Shown: positions 8,853 to 16,965 of the stretch, in pieces | Position numbering within the stretch: position 1 is the stretch's first letter | Layout of the letters: every line of letters starts with the position of its first letter | Source: an uncultured Burkholderiales bacterium | GTDB taxonomy: Bacteria; Pseudomonadota; Gammaproteobacteria; Burkholderiales; Burkholderiaceae_C | Direction of reading: 5' to 3' | Length of the DNA: 64,000 nucleotides | NCBI GenBank assembly: GCA_943908475.1 | Contig: CALTTG010000019.1 | Coordinates: 1 to 64,000 of the forward strand | The notes under the pieces: generated by a model | Told to the model about the DNA's origin: nothing | What the model saw: the letters and a program-made list of their open reading frames with translations, nothing else | Database searches by the model: none | Translations under genes and position numbers: made by a program

Positions 8853-11375
8853 TTACACCGTGTAGTCGGTTGCCAGGTCAAGCTGGCAGAAGATTTGACT
8901 GGTCTTGGGGTCGAGCGCCTTGACCTTGAACTTGCCTTCGAACTCCAACTGCATCTTCAGTGTGACCTGCACCTTGTCACGGGCGTGCAGCGTCAGCGTG
9001 CCGGTGGCTGCATTCACCGCGCCACCAGCACGGGCCTCGCCCACCACGTTGCCCTTGGCATCATGGGCTTCCAGCAGGATCTCAAATGCGCTGTCGACCG
9101 AGAACATGTCGGCTGCATCCACCGTCACTTCAATCACCGGCACGCGGGTGGTCACCTTGGTAGCGCCGTTCTTGTAGCTCAGCTTCACCAGCGCCTGCGT
9201 CACTGCCGGTTGGCCCTTGGCCTTCAGCTGCACCGTCAGCACGGGCACCACGCACTCTTGCAGCGAAGCGCCGCCGTGGAAGTACTGAAGGCCTGCTCGG
9301 TAGGCCGCCAGCGTCAGCGGCCCGGTCACCTTGGCCACATCACCGCGAATTCCAGCCTTGTCAGCGGGGAGCACGTAGTGGGTGTTGCCCACCGCGCCAT
9401 CGCCCAGAGCGCAGCGGTCGTGCTCCACCATCCAGTTGCCCTCTGGCTTGCCGCACACATCGCCGGCACCTGCATGGGTGTTGATGAAGAAGCCGTGGTC
9501 GGTGGCGATCACCACGTCCTGGAAGCCGGCCTCGGCCAGGCGATGCAGCGCCATGCGGATGCGGCGCAGCGCATTGGTGATTTCAGCCGGCGCGGTGTCA
9601 GGGTGGTTCTCGAAGTGGCTGTCGATCTCCACCGCCCGCAGCACCAGCAAGTCGGCATCGTCAGGTATATCCAGGCGGCCGCGCACGTAGTCCTCCAGCC
9701 GGCCTTCGGCGAAGCGTTGGCCGTAGCGCTTGCGCAGCACTTCCATGCGTTGCGCCACGTTCGCTACCGGCTGGTCGCCGAGCATGGGCACCAGGGTTTT
9801 GTCATCGCGTCGCAGGCTGAGCTGCTGGCCTGCGCCAGGCAGCAGCGCGGCCATGCCCACTGGGGTGATGGTGGGCAAAGGTGCCAGCGCAGCCTGCAAG
9901 GCCACTGCTCCATCTTCCACCAATTGCTGCTCCAGCGCCACGCCCAACTCATAGCGCAGCGCGTCGATCATCAGGTAAGCCACCTTGTGGCCATGCTGCT
10001 GCAACTTGGGCGCCACAAAGCGGTCAAACACATCGGCGTTGGCCAGTTGCCCAGCCAGTGGCCAGCCACCGGCCTGGAAGTGGCGGGTGAAGGCCAGTTG
10101 CGCCTTCTCAGCCAGGCGGCCATAGGCCTTGCGTGCCTGCTGGCACACGGGCTTCATGGCGTCTTGCGTGTCTTGCCATTCAAAGTCACCCAAGGCCTGC
10201 TCAAACTCGCGGTGCAGGCGGTCTGCCTCGCGCAGGCTGCCGGTGTAGAAGGCCAACAGCTTGCCCATGTCTTGGGTGTGCTGCGGCAGTTGGTTGTCCA
10301 GCTCTTCGCAGCGCAGGCTCAGCTCCAGCGCAGCGCGCAGCAGGTCCCATTTCAGACGGCTCTCGCCGCGAGCAGCCCATACCGAGCGGCGCTGGTGGTC
10401 CAAGGTCTGGCGTACGGTGTCCACGTCGTCGCGCAAGAAGGCATCAACGCCGCGCTCCAGCGCGCTGCGCTCTTCAAACGGGAAAGTCTCTCTCGGGCCC
10501 AGGTCTTTCAGCGCCACGCAGTGCTGGGCCAGGGCCAGTTCTTGCTCCAGCTTTTGCGCCCGGTCGATGTACACGGGTTGCGTGCGGTGGTCATTGCGCA
10601 GGTCATCACATAGCGCGAACACCACCGCCTGGCCGCCCTCCGGAGCACGGGGCAGGTCTTGCAGTGCTGCGGGCAAGGGGCTGGGCAAGTCAAACGCAAA
10701 CTCGCTGAACAGCACGTAGCGCCACAACTCTTCGGCGATGGTGGACCAGGCCCGGCCACGCGTGCGCAGCGTGAGCGCCAGGCTGGCCTTCAGCAGCTCA
10801 CGCGCCTCGTTCACCCAGGTATCGCCAGCCTTCAGCGCTTGTTCTTGCGCGCTGTTGGGCGCCATCAGGGCGAGCAGAATGTCGCGGCCCGACTCCACGT
10901 TCAGCAGTGCACGCAGGTTGGGCCAGCCTACACCGCCGCCCAGCGCGTCGATCACGGTAAAGCTGGGGTTGGGGTCAGCCTCGAAGATGCGGCGCAGTTC
11001 CAGCACCTGGTCGGGCTTGGCGCTCTCGCACAGGCTTTCAAACCGATCGCCGTCTCCATCGGGGAACACGCGTCCGCAGGCCGCGTAGGGGCTGAACGGA
11101 TCTTGCTGGCGGGCCTCGTCGGTCAGCGGTGCGGCGGTCGGCACGTAGACCAGCAAGTGCTCAATGCGGCCCTGGCCCAGTTCAACCAGGGCCTGCGCGG
11201 CCTGCTCGCGGCTGAGGATGCTGCTGGTGCTGGCATCCACCACGCGGCAGCGCTCGTCAGCCAGGCTGGTGCAGGTGCCGTGATAACGGCGTTCCGGGTC
11301 GTACACCACCAGCACGCCTTTATCGGCCATGCGGGGCGTCAGGATCTCCTGCTGGATGAAGGTTTCAATGCGCAT
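8853..11375 (-). CDS. pglZ: PglZ, BREX alkaline-phosphatase-fold protein
   Basis: An 840-aa PglZ protein, the signature gene of BREX systems. The alkaline-phosphatase-superfamily core is visible: a metal-site motif MIDALRYELG at about 466-476 and ATDHGFF at about 623-630. The N-terminal half (helical, PglZ-specific) and a beta-rich C-terminal tail after about residue 700 match the family layout. Length is normal. The gene lies between the 535-aa unknown gene (stop 12 bp upstream) and brxL (3 bp downstream). PglZ is needed with PglX for site-specific adenine methylation of host DNA in characterised BREX systems. Confidence 0.95.
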   Translation of the reverse strand: MRIETFIQQEILTPRMADKGVLVVYDPERRYHGTCTSLADERCRVVDASTSSILSREQAAQALVELGQGRIEHLLVYVPTAAPLTDEARQQDPFSPYAACGRVFPDGDGDRFESLCESAKPDQVLELRRIFEADPNPSFTVIDALGGGVGWPNLRALLNVESGRDILLALMAPNSAQEQALKAGDTWVNEARELLKASLALTLRTRGRAWSTIAEELWRYVLFSEFAFDLPSPLPAALQDLPRAPEGGQAVVFALCDDLRNDHRTQPVYIDRAQKLEQELALAQHCVALKDLGPRETFPFEERSALERGVDAFLRDDVDTVRQTLDHQRRSVWAARGESRLKWDLLRAALELSLRCEELDNQLPQHTQDMGKLLAFYTGSLREADRLHREFEQALGDFEWQDTQDAMKPVCQQARKAYGRLAEKAQLAFTRHFQAGGWPLAGQLANADVFDRFVAPKLQQHGHKVAYLMIDALRYELGVALEQQLVEDGAVALQAALAPLPTITPVGMAALLPGAGQQLSLRRDDKTLVPMLGDQPVANVAQRMEVLRKRYGQRFAEGRLEDYVRGRLDIPDDADLLVLRAVEIDSHFENHPDTAPAEITNALRRIRMALHRLAEAGFQDVVIATDHGFFINTHAGAGDVCGKPEGNWMVEHDRCALGDGAVGNTHYVLPADKAGIRGDVAKVTGPLTLAAYRAGLQYFHGGASLQECVVPVLTVQLKAKGQPAVTQALVKLSYKNGATKVTTRVPVIEVTVDAADMFSVDSAFEILLEAHDAKGNVVGEARAGGAVNAATGTLTLHARDKVQVTLKMQLEFEGKFKVKALDPKTSQIFCQLDLATDYTV

Positions 11376-11386
11376 TCAACGTGCTC

Positions 11387-12994
11387 TCAGAAATTCAGGT
11401 GCTTGCCGCAGTGCCCCACCACCAGCATTTTCTCTGCCGGCAGCCACTCGAAATGGATACGCAAGGTTTCGGCCTTGCTGTCCTTCACCCCATGCTTGAG
11501 GTGCTTCTCCATCACAAAGTCTTGCCCACGGTAGGTGAAGGTACGAAGGCGCTTGCCCTCGTTGCTCAGCGAATCGGATTCGTTGGCGGCGTAAGCGTCT
11601 TTCCCGAACACACCCTTGGCGTGTTGGTCACCCTTGCCATCGTTCAACGCGCTCCAGTAACCTGTGGCCAGCGTGTGCAGCAACTCACATGCCTTTTCAG
11701 CCAGCTTCGAGCCACTTCGGTCGGCCTCCTTGGCTGACGCCATGGCGGTGTCCAGAAACACCAAGCGGTCAGGGAACAAGGCGCCCATCAAGTCCACCAC
11801 CTTCTGCAGGGTCAGCTTCGACTTGACTGCGTCCAGCAGCTGCTCGCGGATGGGTTCCAAGACCTCCAGGGCCGCGCCTTGCCCGTCGTCGGCCTGCAGG
11901 CTGCTCAAGGTCTGATTGAGGTTGAAGATCTCTTGTTTGAGGTCTCGAACCTCTTCCTCTTTGGCCTCGAAGTCCGCCCGAGACTGCTTGAGATCAGCCT
12001 CCTTGCGCAGCACGTCTTGGTCTGCGGCTTGCAGCAACTCGACATATTCAGCCAGCTCGTCCGCGTGCTGGCTGCCCTTGGTCTTGTCCAGCAGCGCGGC
12101 CACTCGGCCATGCAAGATGGCCTGGTCGACTTTCACCGGTGAAACATGGCGCCAAGAGAACGGCAGGTTGGTGCGGTGGGTGATGATGCCCAGCACCTCG
12201 GATTCCAGCACCTTGCCGTCGTGCAGCAAGTCTTCAATGGCCTCCGCACGCAGAAGCACCGTGTCGCAGAACGGCTCACGCAAGCCTCGCCGAACTGGGA
12301 ACACGATGTTCACGCCGCCAGCGAACGCCATATAGCGGCGGCCCACCACATCTTCGATCGCGAACGTGTCCACCCCATCGGGCACAGCCACCACATCCGC
12401 CAAGCCGGCCAACACCGACCGGAGACGTTCAGGTTCCACCGCGTACTGGCCGTTGCGCGGGCAACTGATCAACACCAAGGGGTAGCCGCGCTCCGCGCGC
12501 TCCACCTCATGCAAGAAGGCCTTGGCGCTGTGCTCGTCCAGCGTCTTGGCCACCAGGCCAGGCGTTTCCGTCGCAGGCTTGCAGGTCTTGAGCAGTTGCT
12601 CCACCAGCTTGGGCCGTGTCACCTGAATCGGCGCCGTGACCCGGGCGCTCACCTCGTCGGTCTTGAGCAGCAGTGAGCACTCCACAGGTCGGCCTGCGGC
12701 CTCCTGCCGGATCCCCACCTCAGTGATCCACTTGCGGCCCGAGACTGTGTCGTCTCGGTGGCTCAACTGCGCGCTGAACAGGTAGGGATAAGCCAGTTCG
12801 TCGCTCAGGCTGCCCGTGGCTTTGGAGACCAGCGTGCTGCCGTCCCTGAGCTTCAGCTCGCGGATGCCTGCAGCCAGGCGTGCTTCGTCCACAAAGCCCC
12901 GCGTCCGCTGGCCAACCCATTTGGCGACCTGGCGAATCACGTCGCCAGGGCCTCCGGCCGGCTCCAGGTAAAGAGTGTTGGCGTAGATCAGCAT
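11387..12994 (-). CDS. Uncharacterised BREX-operon coiled-coil protein (535 aa)
   Basis: A soluble protein of 535 aa that I cannot assign to a named BREX family. It has no Walker motifs, so it is not BrxD or a helicase, and no methylase motifs. Visible parts are a mixed alpha/beta N-terminal region of about 310 aa, a coiled coil at about 315-390 rich in Glu, Lys and Gln, and a compact C-terminal domain ending VVGHCGKHLNF. That domain has an HLKHG motif and an RIHFEW strand, somewhat like small beta folds of the RelE class. The ribosome-binding site GGGAGGA is strong. The position between pglX and pglZ, in phase with the operon, argues for a role in BREX, perhaps as adaptor or sensor; that is inference. 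Confidence 0.8.
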   Translation of the reverse strand: MLIYANTLYLEPAGGPGDVIRQVAKWVGQRTRGFVDEARLAAGIRELKLRDGSTLVSKATGSLSDELAYPYLFSAQLSHRDDTVSGRKWITEVGIRQEAAGRPVECSLLLKTDEVSARVTAPIQVTRPKLVEQLLKTCKPATETPGLVAKTLDEHSAKAFLHEVERAERGYPLVLISCPRNGQYAVEPERLRSVLAGLADVVAVPDGVDTFAIEDVVGRRYMAFAGGVNIVFPVRRGLREPFCDTVLLRAEAIEDLLHDGKVLESEVLGIITHRTNLPFSWRHVSPVKVDQAILHGRVAALLDKTKGSQHADELAEYVELLQAADQDVLRKEADLKQSRADFEAKEEEVRDLKQEIFNLNQTLSSLQADDGQGAALEVLEPIREQLLDAVKSKLTLQKVVDLMGALFPDRLVFLDTAMASAKEADRSGSKLAEKACELLHTLATGYWSALNDGKGDQHAKGVFGKDAYAANESDSLSNEGKRLRTFTYRGQDFVMEKHLKHGVKDSKAETLRIHFEWLPAEKMLVVGHCGKHLNF

Positions 12995-13119
12995 GTTTGG
13001 TTCCTCCCGTTTCGGCTCTGTTTGGGCTTCTGGTTGTTTGGCTGCTTGATCGGTCAGCGCCCCTCAGTTCACTTCATTCGGTGGGTCTCAGCGAGGCGGC
13101 GCGGCAGCGCTGCCTTTGG

Positions 13120-15042
13120 TCATTCGGACTCTGCGGCCTTCTTGCGGCCGCGGGTATTCTTGGGTGCCGCCTCAGGCTCCACATACAGGTCTTCCAGGCC
13201 ATGGGCGATGGCCAGCGACTTGTCGGTCTTGCACTTCGCACGCACGCGCTCGGGCCAGTAGGCCATGGCCAGGTGCGCCCAGTCGTACTCGCCCTTCTCC
13301 AACTTGGCCCAGGTCTCCTTCAGCAGCTTCTGCCATGGCTTGTGGCGGAACAGTGGCCACAGTGGCGCAGCGGTGATCGGCACGCCGTCGTCGTGGTTGG
13401 GCTTGTAGGTGGGGGCGATCTTCAGCAACGTGTCCCGCAGGTCGAGCAGCTCTGCCTCCAGGCCTACCAGGCTCTCCATGCGGCGCTCGTCCTCCCGGCT
13501 GCGACCACTTCCTGCGGCACGCAACTGGCTCAGCTCAGCGCCGACCTGCGCCAGCTTGCCACCGGGGGCGTCCAGGAAGTCGTTCACCGCGGTGTAGAGC
13601 GTCTGGCTGGTCAGGGCCGGGTAGTACAGCCACAGGGTGTAGCTGCCGCTGGGGGTCGAAAGCGGCCAATAGATCGGCGCCTTGCGGCGGCTCTTGGAAT
13701 AGCGCTGCAGGTGGAAGGCAAAGAACTCGCGCTGCAGCCAGCGGCGCAGGTCGGCGGGCACCGGCTGCTGGACGCGCACGAGCACGTCATCGACCAGCCG
13801 CGCCAGGTCATGCGCGTGGCCGGGGTCGTCGACCAGAATGCCAGCGTGGGCGTGGAAGGGCGTGGCCCCGACGGGAAGCATGCCGGGGCTAAGGGCGGGC
13901 AGCGGGTCGAAGGGTTCGGGCTCAGGCGGCGCAGCGCGTTCGCCGGTCGCCAACCGCCAGTCGAAACGGCCGAAGGCGACGCCCACGGCCCAGCTCAGCA
14001 GGGAGTCGGTGGACGCCACTGGCGCGTCGGCCTCCGCCTCGTCATCTTCATCGTCGGCGGTGGCTTCTGCGCCTTCGGTGACTCCGCTGCCAGAGGCCTG
14101 GATGGCGGCGGCACGGTCGGCATCGGAAAAACCGTATAGGTCAAACGCGATGTCGTCGATCTCGGCCTGAATGCGGGCCATATCTGCTTCGATCGAAGGG
14201 GCGTCATAGCAGCTGACGCATGACCGCAACAAGTCAGGCAGCAGAAATGCGTGAGAAGTTTCATTGATGGTCACTAATGTCCGCTTGAGTGACCATGCGC
14301 GCTTCATTAAGCCGGAAAGATTCTCGCGAACAGAATCGGCAGCCTCAGGCATTGGTAGATTCTGAAGTATTCCAACCACGAACTCTGGAAAACCAAATCG
14401 ACCAAGCGCAACTTTGAAAATATAGTCAAATGCTTTTGAGTTGCATATTGCGGCGATCGGCATTAATTCCGGCGCAGCCGCAAGAATTGCATAGCCTCGA
14501 ATGCTAAATACACCACCCCGTGGAAGTGGCACCGGAGCAAAATGAGCCGCCCGAAGCGGCCAAGTAAGTCCGCCTTTAAAATAGTGATCAGCCGATGATG
14601 GCTTTTCTGATGGACGGTGCTTCAGTCCGGTGTAGCCCCCAAAGGTGCATCGCGACGAGTCCCAAATTACAGTAAATGGAAAATCGCTGTACCAGCGAGA
14701 AACTGATCCACCCTTTGCGAAGGGTACCCATTGCCAATCCTTGCGCGAAGAATGAGAAGACGATGTCTCCCACCAGAGACGAAGAAAGCGGTCGTCGTTT
14801 CCTGTTACGCCGCCTTGGCGAACCAATCTCGTATCAGATTCAAATTTTTCAAACTCCTTGAAGAGATCTCTTATCTCATTGCTCACCCAGTAGGAGAAAG
14901 GAGATCCTGGAACGATACGGAACGACTGCGGCGGCACATGGAATACTCTCGAATCGATCAATCCCTCGCGCACAGCGGAGCGCATGTGCACAAGAGCTTG
15001 AGCCTTGTTTTCATCCGCCAACAAGCGTAGAAAAATTGTCAT
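13120..15042 (-). CDS. pglX: PglX C-terminal half (target recognition part), separate ORF
   Basis: A 640-aa product corresponding to the second half of the BREX adenine methyltransferase PglX, normally one chain of about 1,200 aa. Residues 1 to about 290 are the presumed target-recognition region. The remainder is helical, with an acidic linker (EGAEATADDEDDEAEAD) near 310-330 and a Lys-rich C-terminus. The ATG at 15042 overlaps the stop of the N-terminal half as ATGA, so translation could be coupled. The 5' third is clearly richer in A+T than its flanks: I counted about 42% G+C over 14,401-14,460 against about 62% over 13,681-13,740. That suggests exchange of the recognition domain. Either the enzyme is naturally split or this is a frameshifted pglX. 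Confidence 0.85.
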   Translation of the reverse strand: MTIFLRLLADENKAQALVHMRSAVREGLIDSRVFHVPPQSFRIVPGSPFSYWVSNEIRDLFKEFEKFESDTRLVRQGGVTGNDDRFLRLWWETSSSHSSRKDWQWVPFAKGGSVSRWYSDFPFTVIWDSSRCTFGGYTGLKHRPSEKPSSADHYFKGGLTWPLRAAHFAPVPLPRGGVFSIRGYAILAAAPELMPIAAICNSKAFDYIFKVALGRFGFPEFVVGILQNLPMPEAADSVRENLSGLMKRAWSLKRTLVTINETSHAFLLPDLLRSCVSCYDAPSIEADMARIQAEIDDIAFDLYGFSDADRAAAIQASGSGVTEGAEATADDEDDEAEADAPVASTDSLLSWAVGVAFGRFDWRLATGERAAPPEPEPFDPLPALSPGMLPVGATPFHAHAGILVDDPGHAHDLARLVDDVLVRVQQPVPADLRRWLQREFFAFHLQRYSKSRRKAPIYWPLSTPSGSYTLWLYYPALTSQTLYTAVNDFLDAPGGKLAQVGAELSQLRAAGSGRSREDERRMESLVGLEAELLDLRDTLLKIAPTYKPNHDDGVPITAAPLWPLFRHKPWQKLLKETWAKLEKGEYDWAHLAMAYWPERVRAKCKTDKSLAIAHGLEDLYVEPEAAPKNTRGRKKAAESE

Positions 15043-16949
15043 GCTTGCTTCTCCAGGACGTAGGCTGCAGCTTCCACCATTGCATCGTCCATCACTCCGA
15101 ACCCAAGATCAGCCATTACCTCTGGAGCAGCCACACGTAAGACAATATCCTCGCGCCACGATTGATAACTAGACAGGAAGAAGCAGGTGCGCGAAGTGAT
15201 AGCGCCAATTCGCCCACCAGTGCGCAGTAATTCCAGCCCTCGCTCGACAAAGATTGCCAACAAGTCATTCTTGCTGCGCGGATAGGCCTTCGCCAGTTGA
15301 TCTTTGGTGTCGCGGGCCAATGCGCCAAACGGCGGATTCATCAGCACCACGTCAAACACCACATTCGCCAAGTCAATCAACCGCAGCCCCTGCAGCGCAT
15401 CCTGCGCAAACAAGCGCCCCTGGTAGCTGGACTGCGCCGCCCACGCAAACTCTTTCAGCGCGGCGCGCAGTCGGACTTCAGCCTGGCTCCATCGGTCCAG
15501 TTCGGCTTCTGCAAACAAGCCCGTGCCTTTGCCGACGATGACCTGCCGCACCAGCTTGGGCAGTTCGCGCTCCACCTGCAGCAGCGCACCCATCTCGGGC
15601 AGGCCCTTGAGTAGTTCCAGCGTCTTCTCGAACAACTCGGCATCCAGCGTGTCCAGGCCGGCGGTGAACTGCCGGCGCAGTTCAGGCTCACCCGGCGGTG
15701 CGACGGCGGCGAACACGTTGCCACGGCCGATGGCCGGGCGCAGGTGGGCTTTGACGCCGTTGTCATGCCAGACCCGCTGCGCCCGCAGCCACAACGCCAG
15801 CGAAGCGATCTGCGCCGCGCGCGGGTCGATGTCCACGCCGTGGATGTTGTGCTCGATGATCAGGCGCGGCACGTCGCTCAGATAGGCGCCCTCATCGGCA
15901 TAGGTCTGGCTCAGCGGCTTGAAACCGGCCTGGGCCTGTGTGGACACATCCAGCGACCCCGGGCCGTGCTGCTGCTCCCAGCGCCACGCCTCGCGGTAGA
16001 TCTCCAGGAACAGGTCAAACGCATAGAGCCCGAAGTGCATCGAGCCGCAGGCCGGGTCGAGCAGCTTCAAGGTGCGCGGGTCACGCAGGCGCAGCGCGGC
16101 CTCGGGCTGTTCATCGGGCTTGATCAGCAGGTACTGGCAGCGGTCGCATAACGCGGTCCGGCCGCCGGTGGCGTTGAGCCACAGCCGCCCCAGGGTGTTG
16201 TCGGCCAGAAACTCGACCACGTAACGCGGCGTGAAGAACTGATTGCGCACTGCCAGTTCGCGGCTGTTGCGCGGCGCCTGGCTGGCGTCACGCATGGCTT
16301 TGCGCTCTTCTTTGCTGTTGAAGTACTGGTAGATCCAACCAATGGTCTCGTCTTCACCCCACAGCGGCTGAATCTCGTGGTGGTTTAGCTCAGCCAGCAC
16401 TTGCAGCAACGCGGCCTCGCGCGGGAACAAACGCCCTTGTGGCGCAAAGCGATCGAAAAGCGCAGGCAGTTCCTGCGCAAACTCGTCGAACAGGCTGAAC
16501 AAGAAAGTCTGGTAAGCCTGACCGGTTTCGCCCAGGGCGCTGCCCGCCACCATCTTGTAAAGCTCGAATGCCGGAGACTGCTGCCCGGAGCCCACGGCGG
16601 GCCTCTGCAGCACGCCGCGCGCTTCCATCATCAGCAGCGCAGCCAGGCGGTTCAGCACCGTGAAGGCCTGCTCGCGCACGATGCGGTCGATGACGGGCAC
16701 GCGCTGTGTGGCGCTATCGGTCAGGCCTTCTGAGGCCAGGTAGTGCGCCAAGGTTTGGCGAAGCAGGTCGGCCGTCTCGCGCTCGGCAGCTGAAAGGTGG
16801 GTAAGCCGCTCCATCGGCGTCACGTCACCGGTGTTCGGGTCCAAGCCGTAGGTTTGCTGCACCTGGATGCGGAACTCATCCGTCAGCAAGCCCCGGCAGG
16901 CGGTCACCAGCTTTTGCAGCCGGCCACGGGTTTTGTCGTCAAAGGCCAT
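15039..16949 (-). CDS. pglX: PglX N-terminal half (adenine methyltransferase core)
   Basis: A 636-aa product carrying the catalytic core of BREX PglX, an N6-adenine DNA methyltransferase. Motifs: QFFTPRYVVEFL (237-248), AdoMet-binding DPACGS (298-303), HGVDIDPRAAQIA (371-383) and catalytic NPPF (539-542). The chain stops at AAYVLEKQA, just where the target-recognition half would follow in a one-piece PglX. The next ORF opens on the overlapping ATGA. The start lies 16 bp after brxC, with no alternative nearer. Together the two halves (1,276 aa) match the expected full length, so little or no coding sequence seems lost. Active methylation would need both products. Confidence 0.9.
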   Translation of the reverse strand: MAFDDKTRGRLQKLVTACRGLLTDEFRIQVQQTYGLDPNTGDVTPMERLTHLSAAERETADLLRQTLAHYLASEGLTDSATQRVPVIDRIVREQAFTVLNRLAALLMMEARGVLQRPAVGSGQQSPAFELYKMVAGSALGETGQAYQTFLFSLFDEFAQELPALFDRFAPQGRLFPREAALLQVLAELNHHEIQPLWGEDETIGWIYQYFNSKEERKAMRDASQAPRNSRELAVRNQFFTPRYVVEFLADNTLGRLWLNATGGRTALCDRCQYLLIKPDEQPEAALRLRDPRTLKLLDPACGSMHFGLYAFDLFLEIYREAWRWEQQHGPGSLDVSTQAQAGFKPLSQTYADEGAYLSDVPRLIIEHNIHGVDIDPRAAQIASLALWLRAQRVWHDNGVKAHLRPAIGRGNVFAAVAPPGEPELRRQFTAGLDTLDAELFEKTLELLKGLPEMGALLQVERELPKLVRQVIVGKGTGLFAEAELDRWSQAEVRLRAALKEFAWAAQSSYQGRLFAQDALQGLRLIDLANVVFDVVLMNPPFGALARDTKDQLAKAYPRSKNDLLAIFVERGLELLRTGGRIGAITSRTCFFLSSYQSWREDIVLRVAAPEVMADLGFGVMDDAMVEAAAYVLEKQA

Positions 16950-16965
16950 GGTGGTGCGGGCTCGT

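Noticed and set aside
8448..10613. A 721-codon open frame on the plus strand
   Set aside because: It lies antisense to brxL and pglZ, has His/Gln/Val-rich composition typical of complementary frames in GC-rich DNA, and matches no family.
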